Assembly: GCA_910580195.1 (NCBI GenBank)
Contig: CAJTWA010000070.1
Span: 1 to 14,900, forward strand
Direction of reading: 5' to 3'
Source of the DNA: an uncultured Lachnospiraceae bacterium
GTDB taxonomy: Bacteria > Bacillota > Clostridia > Lachnospirales > Lachnospiraceae
Length of the DNA: 14,900 bases
Shown: piece after piece, positions 1 through 6,431 of the stretch
Position numbering within the stretch: the stretch's first letter is position 1
Layout: the number at the start of each line of letters is the position of its first letter
Position numbers and translations under genes: made by a program
Notes under the pieces: generated by a model
Database searches by the model: none
The model's input: the letters and a program-made list of their open reading frames with translations, nothing else
What the model was told of the DNA's origin: nothing

Positions 1-93
1 TTAGCAGTTAGTTCGCCGGAACGTTGCCCAGTTTGCGTGGGGAAGGGCTATCCTGGACTGCCGTCCGGTCCAAAAAATTTCCATATCAACTAA
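1..93 (+). CDS. Possible 3' end of an upstream gene (partial)
   Basis: Frame 1 is open from the window edge to a TAA at 91-93, encoding about 30 residues that include one CPVC pair followed by a Gly/Pro-rich tail and ending FHIN. A CxxC close to the C-terminus suggests the tail of a zinc-ribbon-bearing protein, but one pair is not enough to name a family. The stretch is short enough to be open by chance (roughly one in four). The next gene starts 21 bases after the stop with its own ribosome site, which fits a co-transcribed pair. Confidence 0.25.
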   Translation, partial: LAVSSPERCPVCVGKGYPGLPSGPKNFHIN

Positions 94-114
94 AATCCAG
101 ATAGGGGGATAATT

Positions 115-771
115 GTGAGAAAACGTAATCTTTATAAAGATATTGTCAACGGTGCCATCCTTATTTCATCCATCCTCCTTTGCCTGAACCTTTACAATCA
201 TTACCAAAAACAGCATACCCTTTACCATTTTACCATCCAATCCAGTCAGGAACTGACAGCAAAGGATGCAGCAGAATTACAAAAACTATCCGGCCTTGTC
301 CGGTTTGAGCCTGCGGCTTACGTTCCTGTCACCCTGAAACTGGAAGGGTATACATTAGAAACAACACTGGAAGGCGTTGATTTAGAATCCTACCCTTTGG
401 ATTGGAAAGAAGCAGAAGGAACCATCACCCTTGGGAATACCGCTGCACTATTCTTTGGGGAAGGGATCTTCCAGTCATTTTCAGAAGCACATGGCTACCA
501 CCCCGGCAAAGCGCAGGTAAAAAAGTGGCAGGAAAAATATCAGGAGTTATCGGTAGAAGTGACAGATGAAACTGGGCGTACCAGGACAGGAAGGATTTTC
601 GGCATATTGAAAACCGGGGATCAAATGGTATGCATGGATAAAGCACAAATGGAAGAAATCTTCCAAGGCTCCAGCAAAATCATGGGAGGCTATATGGAAA
701 TATATGGCCTCCGCAATATGGAGCAGGCAAAAGCTGCATTGGAACAGGGTGGGATCCTTGTCGGAGAATAA
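115..771 (+). CDS. Single-pass membrane protein, possibly MacB/FtsX periplasmic-core-like
   Basis: The gene encodes 218 residues starting at GTG 115, preceded by AGGGGG at 103-108 with 6-base spacing. Residues about 11-27 form one hydrophobic segment after a basic N-terminus (MRKRN), so the protein is a signal anchor with an extracytoplasmic domain of about 190 residues. The pattern TLEGVDLESYP, then TITLGNTAALFFGEG, then TGRTRTGRIFGILKTGD recalls the periplasmic core domain of MacB/FtsX-type ABC permeases. However, the three further membrane helices of such permeases are absent, and the gene ends in tandem stops (TAA TAA). It could be an accessory or degenerate relative of such permeases, or unrelated. 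No cysteines or enzyme motifs are evident. It is followed at once by a palindromic repeat element. The function is unknown; the fold suggestion is inference from pattern only. Confidence 0.7.
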   Translation: MRKRNLYKDIVNGAILISSILLCLNLYNHYQKQHTLYHFTIQSSQELTAKDAAELQKLSGLVRFEPAAYVPVTLKLEGYTLETTLEGVDLESYPLDWKEAEGTITLGNTAALFFGEGIFQSFSEAHGYHPGKAQVKKWQEKYQELSVEVTDETGRTRTGRIFGILKTGDQMVCMDKAQMEEIFQGSSKIMGGYMEIYGLRNMEQAKAALEQGGILVGE

Positions 772-774
772 TAA

Positions 775-838
775 GGAACTGTACAAGAATAACTTTTAAA
801 AAGACAAGCTGTATAAAAAGTTATTTTTGTACAGTTCC
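775..838. repeat. Long palindromic element (23-bp arms, 18-nt loop)
   Basis: The arms 775-797 and 816-838 are reverse complements except for one position that would still form a G-U pair on one strand. The element begins directly after the tandem stop codons of the preceding gene. It could fold into a very stable hairpin and act as a transcript end, but no T-run follows on the plus strand. The length and near-perfection suggest a dispersed palindromic (REP/MITE-like) unit rather than a simple terminator. Confidence 0.8.
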
Positions 839-849
839 TAAGGAAGGGC

Positions 850-948
850 CAGGGCTGCTGCAAAATACAAAAACCAAACAACATCTTGCACCGTACAGCA
901 AAAATCGCAGCATATGCTATAGGAATTCCTTACCTTGCAGCCGCCCTG
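850..948. repeat. Inverted-repeat element with CAGGGCTGCTGCAA arms
   Basis: The left arm 850-863 (CAGGGCTGCTGCAA) and right arm 935-948 are reverse complements at 13 of 14 positions and enclose about 71 bases. The arm sequence GGGCTGCTGCAAAAT recurs at 3622-3636 in a second inverted-repeat element, so this looks like a dispersed family. It lies in the gap between the convergent gene ends at 771 and 974 and may end transcripts from both sides. Confidence 0.6.
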
Positions 949-973
949 CCCCCTTTCATCCTTATCTTTAGGC

Positions 974-2476
974 TTAATCCCAATTCATCCGCCCATACCG
1001 TACCGTCATATCATAAATCTTTTTCTGCAGCTCCTCTGACAATTCCTCTTCCGTCACCCGCCATCTCCAATTCGTCCCAACCGTAGACGGCTTATTAATC
1101 CTGCAGGTATTATCGCATCCCATATAATCTTGGATTGGGATAATGCAGGATTTTGCATTGCTGCGCATAATCAGCGCAATAAACGGCTGGTGTAGCAGGC
1201 GTTCTGGCGTCGCTTGGTCGCAGAGGTAATCCCGTGCCATCTTCCTTTCCTTTTTTGTGATGGACTGAAACCAGCCGGCAATGGTTTCATTGTCGTGGGT
1301 GCCGGTGTAAGCCACGCAGTTTTCGGTATAATTGTGGGGCAGGTAGTCGTTGGCAGAACCCGTATCCCGGGAGTCAAAAGCAAATTCCAACACCTTCATC
1401 CCCGGGAACCCGCTCTCAAGGACAAGCTGGCGGACGGAATCCGTCACATAGCCCAAATCTTCCGCAATGACTTCATGCCAGCCAAGGCGCTGTTCCACAT
1501 GGCGGAACAAATCAATCCCCGGCCCTTTTTCCCAATGGCCTTCTTTTGCAGACTCTGCCCCATAAGGGATGGAATAGTATTCGTCAAAGCCCCGGAAATG
1601 GTCAATCCGCACCACGTCATACAGGCGGAAACAATATGCCAGCCGGGAAATCCACCATTCATACCCGGTATTTTTGTGGTATTCCCAGCGGTACAGGGGA
1701 TTGCCCCAAAGCTGCCCGTCTGCCGAAAAACCGTCCGGCGGGCATCCTGCTACTGCAGAAGGCGTATGTGATTCATCCAGCTGGAACAATTCCGGGTGCG
1801 CCCAAGTATCTGCACTGTCCATAGCTACGTAAATGGGGATATCCCCAATCAAGCGGATCCCTTTTTCATTTGCATAGGCTTTCAGTTTGTTCCATTGCTC
1901 GTAAAATTTAAACTGCATGTACTGCTGGAACTCAATTTCGAAATAAAGCTCCCGGCGGTAATAATCCATGGCAGGCCCCCACCGCAGCCGGATGTCCTCG
2001 GCCCATTGGGTCCATGGCACTCCTTCAAACCTGTCCTTGACTGCCATAAATAAAGCATAGTCCGAAAGCCACCACTGGTTTTCCTCCACAAAACGCAGGT
2101 AAGCGGGGTTTTCGCTGATTTTGCTGCGCTCGTAGGCTTTCCGGAGCAGGGGGTAGCGGTTCTTATAAAGTTTTTCATAATTGATATCATTTGCCTTGCA
2201 CCCAAAATCAGCCTCTTCGCACTCTTCTTCTGTCAGCGTCCCTTCTTCTATCAGGCTTTCCAAGCTGATGAAATAGGGGTTCCCGGCAAAGGTGGAAAAA
2301 GACTGGTAGGGGGAATCCCCATAGCTGGTGGGGCCTAAGGGCAGTATCTGCCAAAAGGTCTGCCCGGCAGCTTTCAGCCAATCTACAAAATCGTACGCGC
2401 TTTTGGAAAAACAGCCAATGCCGTATTTGGACGGCAGGCTTGTGACAGGAAGTAAAATACCTGCGGTTCTCTCCAT
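974..2476 (-). CDS. malQ: 4-alpha-glucanotransferase (amylomaltase), GH77
   Basis: MalQ moves glucan segments between maltodextrins in the cytoplasm, turning maltose into glucose plus longer chains. The 500-residue product has the full length of the family. All three catalytic acids are visible: Asp292 in RIDHFRG, Glu339 in VIAEDLG and Asp395 in YTGTHDNE. The N-terminal GILLPVTSLPSKYGIG and the substrate-loop segment SYGDSPYQSFSTFAGNPYF are typical of the family. ATG 2476 is chosen because the conserved N-terminus begins MERTAGILLP. An in-frame GTG at 2485 lies closer to AAAGGA and cannot be excluded. It is the last gene of the minus-strand maltose locus, 266 bases after mapP, and its leader contains an imperfect duplication and a hairpin, so it may also have its own control. 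No clear terminator follows. Confidence 0.96.
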   Translation of the reverse strand: MERTAGILLPVTSLPSKYGIGCFSKSAYDFVDWLKAAGQTFWQILPLGPTSYGDSPYQSFSTFAGNPYFISLESLIEEGTLTEEECEEADFGCKANDINYEKLYKNRYPLLRKAYERSKISENPAYLRFVEENQWWLSDYALFMAVKDRFEGVPWTQWAEDIRLRWGPAMDYYRRELYFEIEFQQYMQFKFYEQWNKLKAYANEKGIRLIGDIPIYVAMDSADTWAHPELFQLDESHTPSAVAGCPPDGFSADGQLWGNPLYRWEYHKNTGYEWWISRLAYCFRLYDVVRIDHFRGFDEYYSIPYGAESAKEGHWEKGPGIDLFRHVEQRLGWHEVIAEDLGYVTDSVRQLVLESGFPGMKVLEFAFDSRDTGSANDYLPHNYTENCVAYTGTHDNETIAGWFQSITKKERKMARDYLCDQATPERLLHQPFIALIMRSNAKSCIIPIQDYMGCDNTCRINKPSTVGTNWRWRVTEEELSEELQKKIYDMTVRYGRMNWD

Positions 2477-2597
2477 AATAATCACCCATTCCTTTCTTTT
2501 TACTTAGGAACAAATAGAAATGAAAAATTTATTTTTCACAGTATCACCCATCCCTTTCCCTTTGGCATAACTAGTGATGGAAAACTTATTTTTCAAT
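2477..2597 (-). repeat. Imperfect duplication in the malQ leader (about 60 bp x 2)
   Basis: Read on the minus strand, 2597-2541 and 2540-2477 share the same order of elements: GAAAAATAA, then TTTTCAT or TTTTCCAT, then an A/G-rich stretch ending GGRATGGGTGAT. The proximal copy contains the ribosome-binding region of malQ. The distal copy is preceded by GGAGGAATTATAG. The middle of the copies has diverged, with small length differences. Confidence 0.6.
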
Positions 2598-2674
2598 CTA
2601 TAATTCCTCCAATCCAACAGCAGCCCAGTTATTGCAAATGCAAACCAGGGCTGAAATACATTGTGACATAACAG

Positions 2675-2713
2675 CTAGCGCACTACCTGCATTATATTTA
2701 GGCAGCGCACTAG
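2675..2713 (-). promoter_or_regulatory. Hairpin with TAGTGCGCT boxes around a TATAAT
   Basis: The arms 2675-2687 and 2701-2713 pair along 13 bp in the minus-strand RNA, using three G-U pairs, around a 13-nt loop. On the minus strand the nonamer TAGTGCGCT occurs twice as a direct repeat, 28 bp apart, and TATAAT (2696-2691) lies between the copies. This may be a promoter -10 flanked by two protein-binding boxes upstream of malQ, or an RNA hairpin. The only -35-like match (TTGCCT at 15-bp spacing) is poor, so the promoter reading is tentative. Confidence 0.4.
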
Positions 2714-2723
2714 GCAAAAGGCC

Positions 2724-2744
2724 AGCCGGCTTATCTTGCCGGCT
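2724..2744 (-). terminator. Hairpin at the mapP stop codon, possible terminator
   Basis: In the minus-strand transcript AGCCGGC (2744-2738) and GCCGGCT (2730-2724) form a 7-bp GC-rich stem with loop AAGATAA, followed by GGCCTTTTGCC. The stem begins inside the TAG stop codon of the mapP-like gene. The T-run is only four bases, so termination would be partial, allowing reduced read-through into malQ. Confidence 0.5.
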
Positions 2745-3603
2745 ATCCCTCATCTCCTGTTTCAACTAAGACCCCGTAATGGTCTGAAACTTTTGGGCCG
2801 TCTATCCCATTGAACCATACTTTGGAACTTTTTACTAGGGTTTTTTTGCTGCACCAGATATGGTCCATCCGCATCCCGCCGGGCGCTGCGGCATGGCCGT
2901 CAGAAGATTTCCACCCGTCGATGCTGCCTTCTACCGTAACCCCGCTGTCTTTTTGCCCAGCCAGCAGGTAAGTATCCTGCCAGCCGCTGTTTTTGATGCA
3001 GTCATACCCTTCCCCACGGCGTTCTGCAGGGCTGTTAAAGTCCCCCATCAGCCAGATTCTGGATGTTTCCCGTTTGGGGCTTAAGGAAGTGCCAAGACGC
3101 TCCCATTGGCTGGAAAACGGCTCTTCCTCATCCTCCCACCACCCCATATGGACCGTGAAAAACCAGTCCTTGGAGTATTTTCTTTGGATGCCGAGGGCTT
3201 TTCTGGTTTTCCAGTTGCCATAGCTTTGGCAGCTGCTGAGGAAGAAGGATTCTGCTGCTGCAATTTCGTGGTTTAGGCAGAACAGGGCAATCCCTTCGTC
3301 ATATTTCCCATACCCGATTTTGGCAGAAACCCAAGTCCAAGAACAGGTTATCCCTGCGCGGTTTAAGCGGAAGGCTGCCTGCGCCGCATGGTTGTCTTGG
3401 CGGACAGGGACGGTTTCCTCTGGGCAGGGGACATACCCTTGCAAGAGCTCCCTGCCTGCGGGGGCGGCGTTTATGGATTGGTTCACTTCCTGCAGCGCGA
3501 TAACGTCCGGCTGTATCTTTGCTACGGTTTCACAAAATTGTTCCAATTTCTGCGGATACCCTTCTTCCTGAAGGCTGTGGGTATTCAGTGTTAGCATTTT
3601 CAT
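2743..3603 (-). CDS. mapP: Endonuclease/exonuclease/phosphatase-fold hydrolase, probable maltose 6'-phosphate phosphatase
   Basis: The 286-residue product has the complete metal-dependent EEP fold signature: Asn7 in LTLNTH, Glu39 in VIALQEVN, His152 in VHMGWW, Asp188/Asn190 in MGDFNSP, Asp247-His248 in RMDHIWCS and Asp274-His275 in VSDHYG. EEP proteins hydrolyse phosphate esters on varied substrates. In Enterococcus faecalis the gene directly downstream of the maltose PTS gene malT encodes the maltose 6'-phosphate phosphatase MapP, which from memory has this fold. Here the gene directly follows a malT-like gene and precedes malQ. The specific function is therefore inferred from context; a DNase or lipid phosphatase role is possible. 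ATG 3603 is chosen because AGAAGGGA lies 8 bases before it; a TTG at 3633 would fall inside a repeat arm. No signal peptide is seen, so it should be cytoplasmic. Confidence 0.8.
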   Translation of the reverse strand: MKMLTLNTHSLQEEGYPQKLEQFCETVAKIQPDVIALQEVNQSINAAPAGRELLQGYVPCPEETVPVRQDNHAAQAAFRLNRAGITCSWTWVSAKIGYGKYDEGIALFCLNHEIAAAESFFLSSCQSYGNWKTRKALGIQRKYSKDWFFTVHMGWWEDEEEPFSSQWERLGTSLSPKRETSRIWLMGDFNSPAERRGEGYDCIKNSGWQDTYLLAGQKDSGVTVEGSIDGWKSSDGHAAAPGGMRMDHIWCSKKTLVKSSKVWFNGIDGPKVSDHYGVLVETGDEG

Positions 3604-3620
3604 AAACAGATTTCCCTTCT

Positions 3621-3693
3621 GGGGCTGCTGCAAAATGAAAATTCACCGCATGATGTAGGTGATTGCATGGTTTTTCCATTTTGCGCCAGCCCC
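3621..3693. repeat. Inverted-repeat element with GGGGCTGCTGCAAAAT arm
   Basis: The left arm 3621-3641 and right arm 3671-3693 are imperfect reverse complements: GGGGCTG at the tip and GCAAAATG inside match, with a two-base mismatch and one extra base. They enclose about 29 bases. The arm sequence is shared with the element at 850-948. It fills most of the 137-bp gap between the PTS and mapP-like genes, where its hairpin could protect or attenuate the operon mRNA. Confidence 0.65.
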
Positions 3694-3740
3694 TCCCATG
3701 ACAAAATTAATGTAAGAAGGCGGTAAGCCGTCTGGATCCC

Positions 3741-6011
3741 TTAAAGGATATCATTGATATCGGATTTTAAGACGTCTGCTTTCGGCCCGTAAATTGCTTG
3801 GATCCCGTTATCTTTTTTCACCAGCCCAAGAGCCCCTTCCGCTTTCCAGCCGGCAATGTCTGCTACCTGTTCCGGGTCTTTGACTGTAACCCTTAAGCGG
3901 GTCATGCAGGCGTCTACGAGGATAATGTTCTCCCGCCCGCCCAGAAGTGCGATGATGCGTTCTGGCTGGCTGTTGCCGCCGCTGCCGCCGGAAGAAGCTG
4001 CGGACGCGCCTTCTGCTTCGTCATTTTCATCCGTATAATTCCCAAGGCGCCCCGGGGTTGCGAACTTGAATTTCCCAATCATAAAGTAGGCCACCACATA
4101 GCCGATTGCAAAAAAAGCAACGCAGCAGATAATGAAATGGATAATGTCGCCGCTAAGCCCTGCCTTTAAGGACATTGGGACACGGGTCAAGAATTCAAGG
4201 TTCCCAAAGGAATGGAGCCTAAGGTCGGTAATGCCCGCCATTGCAAATGCACAGCCTTGGAGCACGGCATAAACCACATACAGCGGCAATGCGCAGAACA
4301 TGAACATAAATTCCAAAGGTTCTGTAACGCCGGTTAAAAAGACGGCCAATACGGTGGAAAAGAACATGGAACGGTAATTCTTTTTCTTGTCTGGATCCAC
4401 CCGGCGGTACATCGCCAGGGCAATCCCCATCAATAGGCCGGTAGCGCCAATCATCTGCCCAACCTTAAACCGGGCTGGGGTAACGGTAGCCATCAAGGTT
4501 TCATAAGCCGCCATGTCGCCGGCATCTTTAAAGTTAATCAAATCCGTAACCCATGCCAGCCACAGGGGGTCTTGGCCAAATACTTCCGTCCCGGCATTAA
4601 TCCCTGTCTGGATGAGGTAAGATCCCCCAAAGGAAGTGTAGTTCATGGGGATTGTGAGCATATGGTGGAGCCCGAAAGGCAGGAGCAGGCGCTCCAATGT
4701 CCCATACAGGAATGGGGCAAATACAGGGGAAGAGGATGCAGAATTTGCAATCCAGATACCGAATGTATTAATCCCTGTCTGTACCATAGGCCATACAACG
4801 GATAACACTAAGGAAATCACTGCGGAATAAGCAATGACTGCCAGCGGCACGAACCGTTTTCCGTTAAAGAAAGAAAGCGCATCCGGCAGCTTGCGGAAAT
4901 TATAAAATTTGTTGTAGACGACGCCTCCCACAAAACCGGCAATAATCCCTACAAATACGCCCATGTTCAGGGCCGGCGCGCCAAGCACGGAAGTAAAGTA
5001 ATTTTCTACCAGCATTTCCTGCCCAAAAAAGGAATGGACGACAGCCCCGGTTTCATTCAGCATGTCATTCGTAACGCCAAACGCAGCCCCAGTGATGCAG
5101 TTAATCAGTGCAAATGCAATGACTGCCGCAAATGCGCCGCCTGCCCGCTCTTTTGCCCATGAACCGCCGATGGCTGCTGCAAACAGGATGTGCAGGTTGT
5201 TGATAATTGCCCAGCCGATATTTTCCATAGTGCTGCCGATGGTATGTATGATGGAAATATCCCCCCCTGCAATCTGGATCAGTTTCCCAATACTGAGCAT
5301 CAGCCCGGCAGCGGGCATTACGGCAATAACAGTCATTAATACTTTGCCCAGCTTTTGCAGGAAATCAAAATTGATAAAGCCCTTTTTCTTTTTTTCCGGG
5401 GCGGCTGCCGGTTCTTTTGCAGCAGAAGGCTTTGCGCTGCCTGCTTTCTGGGAAGATGCGCCAGCGCTGTTTCCCGCGGAAGGCGCGTTCCCATTTGCCG
5501 GGGAACCTGCGTTATTCCCTGCTGCATTGGTTTCTTCCGTTAAAGAAAGGACAGGGTCTTTTCCGCCTGTTACCTTGCCTGATAGGGGTTCCATTTCCAT
5601 GCCGTCTGCCCCGTCGCAGATAATGACAGGGGTAATCACCGGTAAGCCTTTGCCCTGAATAAAGGATAAGTCTGCTTCTGCCACCAAATCCCCTATTTTG
5701 ACGGCGGATCCTTCTTCCATGTGCACCGTAAAGCCTTCCCCGTCTAAGCCGACTGTTTCCAGCCCCACATGCACAAGCACTTCCAGCCCATCCTCTGACT
5801 GGAACCCATAGGCATGTTTTGTTGCAGCAATTGTTACAAGGGTCCCATTGACCGGGCTGTAGATTTTCCCGTTTTCCGGAAGGATTGCAGCCCCGTCCCC
5901 CAAGGCCTTATCGGAAAATACTGGGTCTGGCACTTGTTCCAGTGCAACAATTTCTCCAGAAAGCGGAGCAATTATTGCATGTTTTAACTTTTGGTTTGGT
6001 ACATTTTCCAT
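3741..6011 (-). CDS. malT: PTS permease, glucose superfamily, A-C-B fusion; probably maltose-specific
   Basis: This membrane permease imports and phosphorylates a sugar using PEP-derived phosphate. EIIA (about residues 10-150) shows His66 in KHAYGF and the phospho-accepting His81 in VLVHVGLETVGLDGEGF. An Ala/Asn/Ser/Lys-rich linker (about 155-212) leads to EIIC (about 215-625), a many-helix channel with the FFNGKRFVP motif of this superfamily. A Ser/Gly-rich linker (about 660-680) joins EIIB, with phospho-Cys702 in VDACMTRLRV. All phosphotransfer residues are present, so it can act without separate A or B proteins. Maltose specificity is inferred from the neighbours (MalR-like regulator, mapP-like, malQ); glucose or an alpha-glucoside is the alternative. 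ATG 6011 is chosen because GGAGGA lies 8 bases upstream; an in-frame ATG at 6026 overlaps that site. Its promoter is embedded in operator-like palindromes. Confidence 0.9.
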   Translation of the reverse strand: MENVPNQKLKHAIIAPLSGEIVALEQVPDPVFSDKALGDGAAILPENGKIYSPVNGTLVTIAATKHAYGFQSEDGLEVLVHVGLETVGLDGEGFTVHMEEGSAVKIGDLVAEADLSFIQGKGLPVITPVIICDGADGMEMEPLSGKVTGGKDPVLSLTEETNAAGNNAGSPANGNAPSAGNSAGASSQKAGSAKPSAAKEPAAAPEKKKKGFINFDFLQKLGKVLMTVIAVMPAAGLMLSIGKLIQIAGGDISIIHTIGSTMENIGWAIINNLHILFAAAIGGSWAKERAGGAFAAVIAFALINCITGAAFGVTNDMLNETGAVVHSFFGQEMLVENYFTSVLGAPALNMGVFVGIIAGFVGGVVYNKFYNFRKLPDALSFFNGKRFVPLAVIAYSAVISLVLSVVWPMVQTGINTFGIWIANSASSSPVFAPFLYGTLERLLLPFGLHHMLTIPMNYTSFGGSYLIQTGINAGTEVFGQDPLWLAWVTDLINFKDAGDMAAYETLMATVTPARFKVGQMIGATGLLMGIALAMYRRVDPDKKKNYRSMFFSTVLAVFLTGVTEPLEFMFMFCALPLYVVYAVLQGCAFAMAGITDLRLHSFGNLEFLTRVPMSLKAGLSGDIIHFIICCVAFFAIGYVVAYFMIGKFKFATPGRLGNYTDENDEAEGASAASSGGSGGNSQPERIIALLGGRENIILVDACMTRLRVTVKDPEQVADIAGWKAEGALGLVKKDNGIQAIYGPKADVLKSDINDIL

Positions 6012-6057
6012 AACTGATTCCTCCATTTCCTTCTAAAATATCAAACGTTACTGTTTG

Positions 6058-6086
6058 TTGCATAAAATATTGCGTTCTTTGTGCAA
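6058..6086. promoter_or_regulatory. Operator-like sites in the malT leader
   Basis: The 17-bp inverted repeat TTGCGTTCTTTGTGCAA (6070-6086) has TTGCG/TGCAA half-sites and lies about where malT transcription should start. It is overlapped by TTGCATAAAATATTGCG (6058-6074), two half-sites in direct orientation. The half-sites match those of the palindrome at 6103-6119. The likely ligand is the divergent LacI-family regulator (inference). Confidence 0.5.
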
Positions 6087-6090
6087 CAGT

Positions 6091-6119
6091 AGAATACACT
6101 ATTTGCATAAATAATGCAA
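6091..6119 (-). promoter_or_regulatory. Promoter of malT overlapping an operator
   Basis: On the minus strand TTGCAT (6119-6114) and TATTCT (6096-6091) are separated by exactly 17 bp, a fair sigma-A promoter. The start point would be near 6084, giving a leader of about 70 nt. The -35 hexamer is one half of the palindrome TTGCATAAATAATGCAA (6103-6119), so a protein bound there would block RNA polymerase. Confidence 0.65.
6103..6119. promoter_or_regulatory. 17-bp operator palindrome TTGCATAAATAATGCAA
   Basis: This is a perfect inverted repeat of TTGCAT/ATGCAA with a 5-bp A/T centre, fully covering the -35 of the malT promoter. It is the best copy of a motif repeated several times in this intergenic region. 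It is the likely main operator of the MalR-like repressor, by position. Confidence 0.6.
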
Positions 6120-6154
6120 CATGCATCTGCTTATTTTCCTTACATTTCTATATA

Positions 6155-6186
6155 TTGCATAATTGATGCGCAATTATTTTATGCAA
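6155..6186. promoter_or_regulatory. Upstream operator-like pair
   Basis: TTGCATAATTGATGCGCAA (6155-6173) and, overlapping it, GCGCAATTATTTTATGCAA (6168-6186) carry the same TTGCAT/GCAA half-sites. The second, read on the minus strand (TTGCATAAAATAATTGCGC), nearly mirrors the plus-strand sequence at 6058-6074. The pair lies about 30 bp upstream of the -35 of the regulator gene and 36-67 bp upstream of the malT -35. It may serve for cooperative or looped repression. Confidence 0.45.
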
Positions 6187-6214
6187 ATTTACAAGAAAAT
6201 GGCAGTGCAGGAAG

Positions 6215-6243
6215 TTGACTTTCTGCATTTTTTTTTCTATAAT
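6215..6243 (+). promoter_or_regulatory. Promoter of the LacI-family regulator gene
   Basis: TTGACT (6215-6220) and a consensus TATAAT (6238-6243) are separated by 17 bp that include a T-tract. Transcription should start near 6250, giving a leader of about 180 nt made almost wholly of 43-bp repeats. Confidence 0.75.
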
Positions 6244-6403
6244 GGAACAGAGAAAACGGCCTCCATATCTTGTTGCACTGGATGATGGAACAGGAAAAAT
6301 GGTATTCATGTCTTGCTGCACTGGATGATGGAACAGGGAAAGGCCCATTGATATCCTGCCTGCGCCGGACCGTGGGACAGGCAGGCGCCTTTCCGATGCT
6401 GGC
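6241..6403 (+). repeat. 43-bp tandem repeat array in the regulator leader
   Basis: The motif ATGGAACAG recurs at 6242, 6285 and 6328, with a diverged copy (GTGGGACAG) at 6372, giving a period of 43, 43 and 44 bp. The two best copies, 6264-6293 and 6307-6336, agree at 28 of 30 positions. The third copy (about 6350-6390) has diverged and gained an 8-bp stem CCTGCCTG/CAGGCAGG. A remnant of a further unit continues towards the ribosome site. There are no unique spacers and the copies degrade in one direction, so this is a tandem duplication and not a CRISPR array. Confidence 0.8.
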
Positions 6404-6431
6404 TGCGCTTTAGAAAGGAATGGTGAAAATT

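Noticed and set aside
1214..1771. 185-codon plus-strand frame inside malQ
   Set aside because: It is antisense to conserved MalQ catalytic regions and its product resembles no family.
2504..2596. 30-codon leader peptide upstream of malQ
   Set aside because: It has a TTG start, no conserved content and an internal repeat that arises from the leader duplication. It is kept only as a remark in the findings.
3603..3633. Extended start (TTG 3633) for the mapP-like gene
   Set aside because: It lies in the arm of an inverted repeat and lacks a ribosome site, whereas ATG 3603 has AGAAGGGA at good spacing and starts the conserved fold.
5062..5658. Long open frame on the plus strand inside the PTS gene
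   Set aside because: It is antisense to the EIIA, linker and EIIC coding region, which has clear domain motifs. Its own product shows no recognisable domain.
6038..6053. Catabolite-repression (cre) site around AAACGTT upstream of malT
   Set aside because: Only the central AAACGTT matches; the flanking TGW and CW positions of the cre consensus do not. It may be coincidental.
6241..6403. CRISPR-like array
   Set aside because: The units are head-to-tail with no unique spacers, vary in sequence and have no cas genes nearby. It is a tandem duplication.
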